Source: Butyricicoccus pullicaecorum DSM 23266 (GTDB lineage Bacteria; Bacillota; Clostridia; Oscillospirales; Butyricicoccaceae). From it: 55,565 nucleotides of DNA. Where the stretch lies: assembly GCF_900167005.1 (NCBI RefSeq), contig NZ_FUXW01000014.1:1-55565 (forward strand). Direction: 5' to 3'. Shown in pieces: positions 34,470-42,226 of the stretch. The notes beneath the pieces are model-generated. The model was not told the origin of the DNA and searched no databases. It worked only from the letters and a program-made list of their open reading frames with translations. Both the position numbers and the translations under genes were made by a program. Numbering within the stretch: position 1 is the first letter of the stretch; the number at the start of each line of letters is the position of its first letter.

Positions 34470-34611
34470 ATGAATTTTATGTAAACTTTATAAGAAGTTT
34501 TTTCGGAAATCTCGTCGAAGGCGCACAAAAAAGGTGAGATTGTGTCGCAACTATGCGCGATACCGAACGATGTATCAAAATACGAACAAAAGAGACAAAA
34601 AAGAAATTTCG

Positions 34612-34822
34612 CAAAAAAAATAAAAGAACCCCCGCTTTGCCGATGCAGCCCATAATAATAACCTGCACGACTCGGCAGGTGGGTTTCCTATCCCAAGCCG
34701 CTGCGCTTCCAACTTCCGCTTTTGATTCGCGGGAGGCCTGCGCTTGTCAGGGGAAGATTTTCGGAATCCCGATTACATAATGTGGGTTTAAAACAGGCTG
34801 CTGTCAAACATTGCAGGGGGTC
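34612..34822 (-). ncRNA. Candidate 6S RNA (structured RNA with long closing stem)
   Basis: About 210 nt on the - strand with the 6S plan. The 5' end GACCCCC and inner GCAGCC pair in order with GGCTGC and GGGGGTTC at the 3' end, which runs into a U-tract (34612-34625). Inside is a large open region whose 3' strand holds the small hairpin CCTGC..GCAGG (about 34662-34679). Then an interrupted rod follows: GGGATTCC with GGAAACCC, CCC with GGG, GCGC with GCGC, and CCGC with GCGG at the tip. 6S RNAs mimic an open promoter and bind RNA polymerase. No clear promoter is visible, so it might be processed from the DUF1292 transcript. Confidence 0.5.
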
Positions 34823-34846
34823 TTAACGGAGTAAGGGAGGAGAGGC

Positions 34847-35131
34847 TTATTCGCCGTCTTCCTCGTACATGTCCTCGACGCGCTCCATAACGATCTGGAA
34901 AACGCGGTCAGCTTCCTCGTCGTTGTCGACGGAAACCAGGACTTCTTCGCCGTCCTCTTCCTCAACCTTGAGGATGACGACCTCGGCCTCTTCATCGACG
35001 GCGAGTTCTGCCGGGATAAAGGCCATATACATCGTGCCGTCTACTTCGACGGTATCGATATGTTCAAATTCAACTTCGTTGCCGTCCTCGTCGGTCAGGA
35101 CAACGTAATCGTTGCCGAACTGCTCGCTCAT
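34847..35131 (-). CDS. DUF1292 domain protein
   Basis: A 94-residue very acidic protein (Asp/Glu about one third). It begins MSEQFGNDYVVLTDEDGNEVEFEH-like and contains YMAFIPAELAVDEEAEVVIL, the usual DUF1292 pattern. Such proteins are common in Firmicutes, often near alaS/yrrK, but have no known activity. AGGTTCAC lies just before the ATG, so the ribosome binding site is modest. A - strand promoter TTGACA-N17-TACAGT is at 35306-35334. The 6S-like RNA lies about 25 nt downstream on the same strand. Confidence 0.88.
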   Translation of the reverse strand: MSEQFGNDYVVLTDEDGNEVEFEHIDTVEVDGTMYMAFIPAELAVDEEAEVVILKVEEEDGEEVLVSVDNDEEADRVFQIVMERVEDMYEEDGE

Positions 35132-35305
35132 AATGCGTGAACCTCCATGTAGTAAGATTCTATGCCGCGTGGCGGCCAGGTATTCCTTCCAACATCAGGA
35201 TAACCGAATCCAGCGTAATTTTCAATAAGTTTTTGGGAAAAAGTCATAGAAAATTTCCTGAAGGATGGTGCTGGAAGCCGTAAAAACCACCCGACTTAGG
35301 GTATA

Positions 35306-35334
35306 ACTGTACGATATTTGGCAGGATTTGTCAA
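35306..35334 (-). promoter_or_regulatory. Probable promoter of the DUF1292 gene
   Basis: On the - strand TTGACA (35329-35334), 17 nt, TACAGT (35306-35311). The -10 is imperfect. It would leave a leader of about 170 nt. Confidence 0.45.
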
Positions 35335-35404
35335 GCAAAACCGTCATTTTGCGCATTTTTTCCATTTTTTACATTGAGCGGGACAAAAATTACATAAAAT
35401 ACAC

Positions 35405-35433
35405 TTGACAAACGGTAAAAAGCCGATTATACT
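35405..35433 (+). promoter_or_regulatory. Strong promoter of infC-rpmI-rplT
   Basis: TTGACA at 35405-35410, a 17-nt spacer, TATACT at 35428-35433. It gives a leader of about 215 nt before infC. Confidence 0.8.
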
Positions 35434-35439
35434 AATCTA

Positions 35440-35654
35440 GCAACAATAAAGTAAGGCGCAAGGCGCGTGTTCGTGTCCGCCTTCACCCGCAGCTATCCGC
35501 AAACGGGTTCACAATGTTATTTTCCTGCCAGAGCTTTCCTCGGGAAAGTCTGACCTGCGCGGGGATTTGTGAACGAGTAACGGACAGCAGCGGCTGTCCT
35601 TTTTTCATGTCAAAATCAACCTTTCGTTTTCACACCATAGGAGGTGCATTCGCT
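35440..35654 (+). promoter_or_regulatory. L20-type autoregulatory leader with attenuator upstream of infC
   Basis: The leader has a long-range helix GTTCACAA (about 35507-35514) with TTGTGAAC (about 35566-35573) enclosing a hairpin CAGA-CTTTCC/GGAAAG-TCTG. An intrinsic terminator GGACAGC/GCTGTCC plus TTTTTT follows at 35582-35606. In Firmicutes, L20 binds such leaders and represses infC-rpmI-rplT by premature termination. The position and operon content support this, but an Rfam model match has not been computed. Confidence 0.6.
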
Positions 35655-36173
35655 ATTAGCAGCATGGAACATCAGATCAACGAAGAGATCCGCGACAAAG
35701 AAGTCCGTCTGATTGCCGACGACGGTGAGCAGCTCGGTATCGTATCCGCAAAAGAGGCGCTTGATATCGCCATTGAGAGAGGCATGGATCTGGTCAAGAT
35801 CGCTCCCCAGGCGCAGCCGCCGGTTTGCCGCATCATGGACTACGGCAAGTTCCGCTTTGAGCAGGCCAAGCGTGAGAAGGAAGCGCGCAAGAATCAGCGC
35901 GTGGTAGAGATCAAGGAGATCCGCCTGACCCCGGGCATTGACGTAAACGACCTGAAGGTCAAGGTAGGTCATGCGTGCCGTTTCCTCAAGGGCGGCGATA
36001 AGGTCAAGGTATCCGTTCGCTTCCGCGGCCGCGAGGTCACCCATTCTTCCATCGGTCTGGAGCTGCTGCAGCGATTTGCAGAACAGTGCACGGAGTTCGG
36101 CGCGGTAGAGAAGCAGCCCAAGCTGGAAGGCCGTCACATGCACATGTTCCTGGCCCCCAAGAAGGATAAGTAA
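35655..36173 (+). CDS. infC: Translation initiation factor IF-3
   Basis: A 172-residue factor that binds the 30S subunit and checks start codons. The N-domain reads [21 protein letters not shown], and the C-domain includes [22 protein letters not shown] at 35639-35646 is 10 nt from an ATT codon at 35655 but about 19 nt from the first suitable ATG (35664). I therefore place the start at ATT, as in E. coli and some bacilli, where the AUU start lets IF-3 limit its own synthesis. Length then agrees with the family. The operon continues with rpmI and rplT. Confidence 0.93.
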   Translation: MSSMEHQINEEIRDKEVRLIADDGEQLGIVSAKEALDIAIERGMDLVKIAPQAQPPVCRIMDYGKFRFEQAKREKEARKNQRVVEIKEIRLTPGIDVNDLKVKVGHACRFLKGGDKVKVSVRFRGREVTHSSIGLELLQRFAEQCTEFGAVEKQPKLEGRHMHMFLAPKKDK

Positions 36174-36237
36174 ACCCAGAGGTGCATCCCCTTTTTCAAA
36201 ACAAACGGATGCGATACACAGAGAGGAGTTAAATAAC

Positions 36238-36435
36238 ATGCCTAAGATCAAAACGCACAGCGGTGCAAAGAAGAGATTCAAGGTTTCCAAGAGCGGCAAG
36301 ATCAAGCGCGCTCATGTTGGCCGCCGTCACATCCTGACCAAGAAGAACACCAAGCGCCTGCGTCACCTGCGCAAGGAAGGCTTCGCAGACAAGACCAACG
36401 TAGCAGAGGTAAAGCGTCTGCTGCCCTACGCGTAA
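36238..36435 (+). CDS. rpmI: 50S ribosomal protein L35
   Basis: A 65-residue, highly basic ribosomal protein with the family start [17 protein letters not shown] and the [16 protein letters not shown] segment. AGAGAGGAG precedes the ATG. It is the middle gene of infC-rpmI-rplT. Confidence 0.97.
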   Translation: MPKIKTHSGAKKRFKVSKSGKIKRAHVGRRHILTKKNTKRLRHLRKEGFADKTNVAEVKRLLPYA

Positions 36436-36476
36436 ACCGTTTTTCAACAGAGAATATAACAGGAGGCTAACATACA

Positions 36477-36830
36477 ATGGCAAGAGTTAAGGGCGCGATG
36501 ATGTCGCGCAAGAGAAGAAAGAAGATTCTGAAGCGTGCCAAGGGCTACTTTGGTGCAAAGTCCACCCATTTTAGAACTGCCAATCAGGCGGTTATGAAGT
36601 CGCTGAAGTACGCTTACATTGGCCGTAAGCACAAGAAGCGTGACTTCCGCCGTCTGTGGATCACCCGTATTTCCGCAGCTTGCAAGGCTTGCGACATCAA
36701 CTACAGCCGTTTCATGAACGGTCTGAAGAAGGCTGGCATCGAGATCAACCGCAAGATGCTGTCCGAGCTGGCTGTAAACGACAGCGCTGCATTCTGCGCA
36801 CTGGTCGAGAAGGCAAAGGCTGCACTCTAA
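36477..36830 (+). CDS. rplT: 50S ribosomal protein L20
   Basis: A 117-residue 23S rRNA-binding protein needed early in 50S assembly; its C-terminal domain is also the repressor acting on the operon leader in Firmicutes. Family motifs are [16 protein letters not shown] near the N-terminus and [26 protein letters not shown] lies 9 nt before the ATG. A strong terminator follows. Confidence 0.97.
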   Translation: MARVKGAMMSRKRRKKILKRAKGYFGAKSTHFRTANQAVMKSLKYAYIGRKHKKRDFRRLWITRISAACKACDINYSRFMNGLKKAGIEINRKMLSELAVNDSAAFCALVEKAKAAL

Positions 36831-36851
36831 GTTTCAGAGCGTGAAATAGAA

Positions 36852-36881
36852 AGAGGACGTGTAAAGCGTCCTCTTTTTTTT
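36852..36881 (+). terminator. Intrinsic terminator of infC-rpmI-rplT
   Basis: AGAGGACG (36852-36859) pairs with CGTCCTCT (36866-36873) around GTAAAG-type loop sequence, followed by eight T. Confidence 0.88.
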
Positions 36882-36898
36882 GCCCCGATAAACGGAAT

Positions 36899-37259
36899 CC
36901 CGCCCCGTGGGCGAAATGAAGCTTTCGCTCAAGCCTTTCTCGAAAGGCTTGCGGGTTCTCAGGGCAGCGCCCTGAGACGCGCTCCGCAGAGCGCGGAATT
37001 CCCTTTGATTTTCCCGATCTCCCGCGAGGGAAAATCAACTAAAATAAAAAATAAAAGCGTGCTCCGCAGAGCACGCAATTCTCTGGAAAGACCAACCAGC
37101 CGGTTGGTCTTTCCTTTTTGTTTGTTTTGATTGAAACCCGGGGCGGACACCGGGTTTCAAGAGGGGATTCCGTGGCCTGCGGGCCACGGCTCAGGGCTCT
37201 GCCCTGAGAACCCGCAGCCTTTGAAAAGGCTGGCGAAACTTTCAATTAGGGGTGCGGTG
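36899..37259 (+). repeat. Two-sided hairpin array R9 between convergent genes
   Basis: CAAGCC/GGCTTG, CTCAGGGC/GCCCTGAG, GCGCTCCGCAGAGCGC (about 36978-36994), GATTTTCCC..GGGAAAATC, GTGCTCCGCAGAGCAC, then the terminator GGAAAGACCAACC/GGTTGGTCTTTCC with a T-tract (37085-37120). Mirror modules follow: GAAACCCGGG..CCGGGTTTC, GTGGCCTGCGGGCCAC, CTCAGGGC/GCCCTGAG, CAGCC/GGCTG, ending AGGGGTGCGGTGC directly against the trmB stop at 37261. Confidence 0.82.
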
Positions 37260-37260
37260 C

Positions 37261-37917
37261 TTACTTTAACAAATTCTTTTCGATGCGCTTTCTGGCCTCG
37301 ACGCGGTAAATCCGATAACCCTGAGCCGAGAATTTTTCCTCGTACTCAGTCATAATATTATCATAATCCGACTTATGCAGGTCGAGCGAGATGTTTTGCA
37401 GCAGCCAGCCATTCTGGCACAGCTCACCGAGCGACCACTCGAACAGTCTCTGGTTATCGGTCTTGAAGAAGATCGCGCCTTCCTCTTCCAGAATCTCGTC
37501 GTAGACTGCCAGGAACGCACGCCAGGTCAGACGGCGCTTGCGCTGACGGTTGGGCGGCCAGGGGTCGGAGAAGTTCAGGTAAATGAGCGAGACTTCACCG
37601 GGGGCAAAGATCTCATTCAGCGCTGCCGCGTCGAAGGACAGGAAGCGCAGGTTGGGCAGCTCCTCTGCGATGGCCTTCTCGGTGGCCATGATGAGCGCAC
37701 CCTCTTCCTTCTCGATGGCAACAAAGTTGATGTCGGGGTTGCGGCGGGCGGTCTCCAGAATGAATCGACCCTTACCACAGCCGATTTCCAGACGGATGGG
37801 GTTGTCGTTGCCGAACTTTTCGCGCCACTTGCCGCGTACTGCACGGGGGTCGGATACCATGACCGAAGCGCATCGTTCAAAGCGCACGTCAAGGTTCTTT
37901 TTTTTGCGCATTCTCAT
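37261..37917 (-). CDS. trmB: tRNA (guanine-N7-)-methyltransferase
   Basis: A 218-residue SAM-dependent enzyme making m7G46 in tRNA. It shows the SAM-binding segment LEIGCGKGRFI, the AIEKEEGALIMATEKA region and the family motif NFSDPWPPNRQRKRRLT. The open frame extends to 38046, but GGAGG lies 10 nt before the ATG at 37917 (MRMRKKKNLDVRF), which also matches the family N-terminus. It diverges from malQ, whose promoter overlaps the open extension. Array R9 touches its stop codon. Confidence 0.95.
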   Translation of the reverse strand: MRMRKKKNLDVRFERCASVMVSDPRAVRGKWREKFGNDNPIRLEIGCGKGRFILETARRNPDINFVAIEKEEGALIMATEKAIAEELPNLRFLSFDAAALNEIFAPGEVSLIYLNFSDPWPPNRQRKRRLTWRAFLAVYDEILEEEGAIFFKTDNQRLFEWSLGELCQNGWLLQNISLDLHKSDYDNIMTEYEEKFSAQGYRIYRVEARKRIEKNLLK

Positions 37918-37993
37918 GCGTTGCATTCCTCCAAATCGAAGTTTTTTCTGCCATTTATTATATCTTACCGGCGCATTTCTTGGCAAGGTAAAA

Positions 37994-38022
37994 TTGACAG
38001 ATTTCTGGGTAAACGCTATAAT
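37994..38022 (+). promoter_or_regulatory. Consensus sigma-A promoter of malQ
   Basis: TTGACA at 37994-37999, exactly 17 nt, TATAAT at 38017-38022: a perfect consensus pair. The start near 38029 leaves a leader of about 40 nt. Confidence 0.85.
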
Positions 38023-38067
38023 AATACCAGTATTGTCCCATTTCACAAGGTAAGGATGGAAATTTCA

Positions 38068-39729
38068 ATGTCATTTGACCGTTCGAGCGGTGTGCTCATG
38101 CACATCACCTCGCTGCCTTCCCCGCATGGTATCGGCACGCTTGGGCAGGCGGCGTTCGATTTCGTTGACTTTCTCCGCGATGCAGGCCAGCGTTATTGGC
38201 AGGTTCTGCCGCTTGGGCATACCGGATTTGGTGATTCGCCCTATCAGTGTTACTCGGCAGCGGCAGGCAATCCGCTGATGATCGACCTCGACAAGCTGGT
38301 GACAGACGGCATGCTGACCGAAGAGGAGATCGAGGCAGCCGACGAGGACTGGAACCCCGACAAGGTGGACTTTGTCCCGCTGATCGCCGCACGCTATCCG
38401 CTTCTGCGACTGGCTTATGCCCGTGCACAGAAGATGCCGCGCGTCATGGAAGCCGTGCAGGCATTCCGCGAGAGCGCAGCCGATTGGATTGAGGATTACA
38501 CGCTGTTTATGGCGCTCAAGGAAGAGAAGTACGAGGGTGCACCGCTGTGGGAATGGCCGGATGCCGACATCCTGCACCGTGAGCCCGAGGCGCTGGAAGC
38601 CGTCCGCGAGGAACTCAAGGACGAGATCGACTTCCGCGTGTTCCTTCAGGCGGTGTTCTTTGCCCAGTGGGCGACGCTGCGAGCCTATGCCGCCCGCGCA
38701 GGCGTGCGCATCATCGGTGATATCCCGATCTACGTCTCGCCCGACTCGTCCGACGTCTGGCAGCACCCCGAGCTGTTCAAGGTGGACGCTGATTTTAAGC
38801 CCAAGAAGGTCGCAGGCGTACCGCCCGATTACTATTCCGCGACCGGTCAGCTGTGGGGCAATCCGGTTTATGACTGGAAGGCACACGAGAAGACCGGCTA
38901 CGCATGGTGGATTTGGAGACTCAAGCAGAACGCAGACCTGTTCGACGTCATCCGTATCGACCATTTCCGCGGCTTCGAGTCGTTCTGGGAGGTTGACGCG
39001 GACGAAGAGACCGCGATCAACGGCGTATGGCGCAAGGGCCCGGGCATGAAGCTGTTCCGCGCACTGGATGCCGCAGTCCCTGAGCTGCCCATTATCGCGG
39101 AAGATCTGGGCGTGATGACCGATAAGGTGCGTGCCCTGCTGCGCAGCACCGGTTTCCCGGGCATGCGCGTGATGATCTTCGCGTTCAATCGCTTTGACGA
39201 CAACGACCACATGCCGCATAACTACCCGGTAAACTCGATCGTTTACACCTCGACCCACGACTCGCAGTCCATCTGCGAACAGATTCTGGACATCTGCGAG
39301 CCCGAGGACGCGGACTTTGCCAAGGCATACATCCGCTGGGACGAGCGCGAGCCGATGGCGTGGTCGGCCATCCGTACGCTCTTTGCCTCGCCCGCATCCA
39401 TCGCCATGACCACCATGCAGGACCTTTTGAATCTGGGCGCGGACGCACGCATGAACATTCCGTCGACGGTCGGCGGCAACTGGTCGTGGCGTGTGCGCAA
39501 GGAGGGCATCAACCGCGATGTCGCAGCCTTCCTGCACCACGTGACCGAGGTCAACCGCCGTTATCATCCGGTACCGGCTGTCTTTGACAGCACCCCGCTG
39601 GACGAGGTCGAGGTACAGGCGGTCACGCCGGACATGGACTACGGCGCACGCAAATACTGGACGGACGTGCGTGAGCAGCTGGCGCTGCTGCGCAAGGCGA
39701 ACGCGTTTTTGACGCGGTTCGAGTCCTGA
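38068..39729 (+). CDS. malQ: 4-alpha-glucanotransferase (amylomaltase)
   Basis: A 553-residue GH77 enzyme that transfers alpha-1,4-glucan segments in maltodextrin or glycogen metabolism. The N-terminus RSSGVLMHITSLPSPHGIGTLG and YWQVLPLGHTGFGDSPYQ are signatures. The nucleophile region IRIDHFRGF, the acid/base IIAEDLGVM and the stabiliser YTSTHDSQS follow in order. The start at 38068 follows AAGGATGGA. Near-consensus promoter and no neighbouring glg/mal genes suggest stand-alone, strong expression; a terminator follows. Confidence 0.96.
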   Translation: MSFDRSSGVLMHITSLPSPHGIGTLGQAAFDFVDFLRDAGQRYWQVLPLGHTGFGDSPYQCYSAAAGNPLMIDLDKLVTDGMLTEEEIEAADEDWNPDKVDFVPLIAARYPLLRLAYARAQKMPRVMEAVQAFRESAADWIEDYTLFMALKEEKYEGAPLWEWPDADILHREPEALEAVREELKDEIDFRVFLQAVFFAQWATLRAYAARAGVRIIGDIPIYVSPDSSDVWQHPELFKVDADFKPKKVAGVPPDYYSATGQLWGNPVYDWKAHEKTGYAWWIWRLKQNADLFDVIRIDHFRGFESFWEVDADEETAINGVWRKGPGMKLFRALDAAVPELPIIAEDLGVMTDKVRALLRSTGFPGMRVMIFAFNRFDDNDHMPHNYPVNSIVYTSTHDSQSICEQILDICEPEDADFAKAYIRWDEREPMAWSAIRTLFASPASIAMTTMQDLLNLGADARMNIPSTVGGNWSWRVRKEGINRDVAAFLHHVTEVNRRYHPVPAVFDSTPLDEVEVQAVTPDMDYGARKYWTDVREQLALLRKANAFLTRFES

Positions 39730-39763
39730 CTGGAAACTACCCCGCATATCTGCCGGAAATCAG

Positions 39764-39797
39764 GCGCACAGGCGGCCACATCCGTCTGTGCGCTTTT
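39764..39797 (+). terminator. Intrinsic terminator of malQ
   Basis: GCGCACAGGCGG pairs with CCGTCTGTGCGC (one G-T pair) around CCACAT, followed by TTTTG. Confidence 0.75.
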
Positions 39798-39821
39798 GCC
39801 ACGAATAATAAGGAGAAGAAT

Positions 39822-41048
39822 ATGAGTATCAAAGCAGTGATTTTTGATCTGGACGGTACGCTGCTGGACACCCTGGGTGACCTGACGAGCGCAGTCAATA
39901 CCGCCCTGCGGCATCACGGATTCCCGCTTTTGACCGAGGAGGACGTATGCAGCCGCGTGGGCAATGGCGTGCGCAAGCTGATCGAGCGCAGCCTGCCGGG
40001 GAATGCAGGCAAGGCAATGGTCGACGCATGCCTTGCAGAGTTCCAGAGCGCATACGACGAGCATCTGGTTGAGCGCACCCATCCCTATCAGGGCATGCCG
40101 GTGGTCATCGAGGCATTCCGCCGCCGCGGCGTGCGCATGGCCGTGCTGTCCAATAAGTACCACGCAGCAGCCTGCCGTCTGGTCAACCATTACTTCCCGG
40201 GCGATATGGCGCTGACCTTCGGCGAGCGTCCGGGCGTACCGCGCAAGCCCGATCCGACTTCTACGCAGGAGGTTATGAGCGTGCTGGGCGTGCAGCCGGA
40301 CGAGATTCTGTACATCGGTGACAGCGACGTCGACATGCAGACGGCTAAGAAGGCAGGCGTGACCGCAATCGGCGCCCTGTGGGGCTTCCGCGACCGTGCA
40401 TCCCTTCTGGAAGCTGGCGCAGACCACATCGTCGAGCGTCCCGAAGACCTCATTCAGCTGCTTGACCGCTTGCAGCTCGACGCTGCTATGCATGCCTTTG
40501 AGCGCAACGGCTTTACCTGGACGTTCTGCGCGACGGCAGCACAGGCAGCCGACTACATTGTCAGCCAGTGCAAGGGCAAGAAGATCGGCTTCGGCGGTTC
40601 TATGACCCTGGACGGCCTGGGCGTGTACGAACAGCTCAAAGACCAGGCCGACGTGCATTGGCACTGGAAGGGCGGCGACCAGCTGCCGAAGGGAGACGTG
40701 TTCCTGACCTCTGCGAATGCCCTGTCCGCAACCGGTGAGACCGTTAACATCGACGGCGCGTGCAACCGCATCGCAGCATCGGTACACGGTTTTGATGCGT
40801 GCTACGTCGTGTGCGGTATCAATAAACTGGCACCTGACCTCACCAGCGCAATGCGCCGCGCAAGAGAGATCGCCGCACCACTCAATGCAAAGAGACTCAA
40901 TAAGAGAACGCCGTGCGCGGTCGATGGTAAGTGCCATGATTGCCGCAGCCCCGAGCGTATCTGCCGTGCGATGACTGTTGTGATGGCTCCCCCGACGGGA
41001 ATGAGTCATTATGAAATTGTGGTTGTCGGCGAGGAGCTGGGTTATTAA
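39822..41048 (+). CDS. HAD phosphatase fused to a LUD domain
   Basis: A 408-residue two-domain protein. Residues about 1-215 form an HAD-IA phosphatase like phosphoglycolate phosphatase: motif I DLDGT (nucleophile D9, acid/base D11), motif II VLSNKYH, motif III Lys near RKPDP, motif IV IGDSDVD. Residues about 225-408 form a LUD (LutB/LutC, DUF162) domain: GKKIGFGGSMTLDGLGV, FLTSANALSATGETVNIDG and VVCGINKLAPD. Stand-alone LUD proteins are common in Clostridia; this joint frame has no internal stop or start signal that I can see. AAGGAG precedes the ATG. Substrate and the reason for fusion are unknown. Array R10 begins about 7 nt after the stop. Confidence 0.85.
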   Translation: MSIKAVIFDLDGTLLDTLGDLTSAVNTALRHHGFPLLTEEDVCSRVGNGVRKLIERSLPGNAGKAMVDACLAEFQSAYDEHLVERTHPYQGMPVVIEAFRRRGVRMAVLSNKYHAAACRLVNHYFPGDMALTFGERPGVPRKPDPTSTQEVMSVLGVQPDEILYIGDSDVDMQTAKKAGVTAIGALWGFRDRASLLEAGADHIVERPEDLIQLLDRLQLDAAMHAFERNGFTWTFCATAAQAADYIVSQCKGKKIGFGGSMTLDGLGVYEQLKDQADVHWHWKGGDQLPKGDVFLTSANALSATGETVNIDGACNRIAASVHGFDACYVVCGINKLAPDLTSAMRRAREIAAPLNAKRLNKRTPCAVDGKCHDCRSPERICRAMTVVMAPPTGMSHYEIVVVGEELGY

Positions 41049-41054
41049 GAGAAA

Positions 41055-41436
41055 GCACCGCACCCCTAATTGAAGCTTTCGCTCAAGCCTTTCTCGAAAG
41101 GCTTGCGGGTTCTCAGGGCAGAGCCCTGAGACGCGCTCCGCAGAGCGCGGAATCCCCTTTTTTGATTTTCGCTCTTGCGAAAATCAACTAAAATAAAAAA
41201 ATAATCGCTCGCCGCAGCGAGCGAAATACTCTTCGCGCACAAAGTGCGCTCATGGAAAAGACCAACCATCCGGTTGGTCTTTCCTTTTTGTTTGGTTTGA
41301 TTGATTCCCGGGTCGGACACCGGGAATCAAAAGGGTGTTTCGAGCCTGCGGGCTCGACCAGGTTCCACCTGGACGGGCTCAAGGGACTCGTCCCTTGAGA
41401 ATCCCGTTCTCGCCTGCGGGCGGGATGGGTGCGTCC
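41055..41436 (+). repeat. Two-sided hairpin array R10 between convergent genes
   Basis: Starts GCACCGCACCCC. It carries CAAGCC/GGCTTG, CTCAGGGC/GCCCTGAG, GCGCTCCGCAGAGCGC, GATTTTCGC..GCGAAAATC, CGCTCGCCGCAGCGAGCG and GCGCAC/GTGCGC, then the terminator AAAGACCAACC/GGTTGGTCTTT with a T-tract (about 41254-41290). The right arm has GATTCCCGG..CCGGGAATC and the 85-nt block 41341-41425 identical to R6, ending GGGTGCGTCC directly against the HEPN stop. Confidence 0.82.
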
Positions 41437-41874
41437 TTATTTCTTAATCTTATGCGGTCTTCCCTCATCATACAATTCCTGTCGAATCGCCGCGAACATA
41501 TTCTCCGCCATCGCAAAATACTGTCTGCAAGCATGCTCATCAATCGCGACCGGTAAGTCGGTCGGATAGCGCGTTTCAATGTACAGGTTATTGAGCGCCG
41601 CGCTCTCGTCCAGCCATTCGGTGAACATTTCGTCCTGCTGGACGGCCTGACGGCACAGATAGGTGAGGTTATGACCGTCGAAATGCCTTCCGGTCTTGAA
41701 CAGTAAGTACCCCTTGAGCGCCTTCTCAATGGCCTGCTGACAGTGGAAGGCGATGTTGCAGGTATCGCCGTTCCAGGTCATCAGGATGCGTGCGGCTTGC
41801 AGGTCGAGCAGTGCCTTGTCCAGCCATTTGTAGTAGTACAGACTGTCCCGTCCGCCTTTACGCGCCCTGCTCAT
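41437..41874 (-). CDS. HEPN domain protein
   Basis: A 145-residue all-helical HEPN (PF05168-like) protein. The core helix FHCQQAIEKALKGYLL is characteristic, and RHFDGH (R63-H68) fits the R-x4-6-H ribonuclease motif of active HEPN toxins, with GHNL replacing the more usual GHDL. The upstream frame opens at 41910, but the ATG at 41874 has AAAGGGCGGG upstream and overlaps the preceding nucleotidyltransferase-like gene by 17 nt. The pair resembles HEPN-MNT toxin-antitoxin modules, but the partner lacks its catalytic motif. A housekeeping or RNA-binding role cannot be excluded. Confidence 0.78.
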   Translation of the reverse strand: MSRARKGGRDSLYYYKWLDKALLDLQAARILMTWNGDTCNIAFHCQQAIEKALKGYLLFKTGRHFDGHNLTYLCRQAVQQDEMFTEWLDESAALNNLYIETRYPTDLPVAIDEHACRQYFAMAENMFAAIRQELYDEGRPHKIKK

Positions 41875-42166
41875 ACAGCACCCGCCCTTTCCGTCGGATC
41901 CAGGCAGCATAGCTGGTCTCGTCCTCGGTGAGCGCGTCCCATTCCTGTACGGTGTACAGGGTCAGATTGACCGGAACGTCCGCAACGATGGCCAGATAGA
42001 GCGTATGCTGCAAGGCGTGTTTGTCGGTATCGTTGGGCACGATGATGCACACGCTGGCCGCCTTGAGCTTGTCGGTGGACAGGGTGCGCTTTTCGCCATA
42101 CAGGATGATGGCGAGGGGACGGCAAACGCCTCGAATGGTCTGGGTGATCTCGTCGGGAAATGCCAT
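41858..42166 (-). CDS. Degenerate MNT-type nucleotidyltransferase-fold protein
   Basis: A 102-residue protein placed directly before the HEPN gene and overlapping it. The length and the pattern IILYGEKRTLSTDKLKAA then SVCIIVP match the beta-strand, GS-loop, D-x-D region of minimal nucleotidyltransferases. The GS motif reads GE (G24-E25), and the D-x-D aspartates read S-x-C (around 38-40). It should therefore not transfer nucleotides, unlike MNT antitoxins that AMPylate HEPN toxins. AGGAGG lies 9 nt before the ATG. Family assignment rests on context and weak pattern, so confidence is moderate. Confidence 0.55.
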   Translation of the reverse strand: MAFPDEITQTIRGVCRPLAIILYGEKRTLSTDKLKAASVCIIVPNDTDKHALQHTLYLAIVADVPVNLTLYTVQEWDALTEDETSYAAWIRRKGRVLYEQGA

Positions 42167-42226
42167 AGAGAGAAGCCTCCTTTCCGCATCGACCGGTCGG
42201 GTCTGACCGGGCTGAAAGTTGTTTTT

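Noticed and set aside
37375-38067. Long N-terminal extension of the malQ frame
   Set aside because: It runs opposite to trmB and through the malQ promoter; the family N-terminus and ribosome binding site place the start at 38068.
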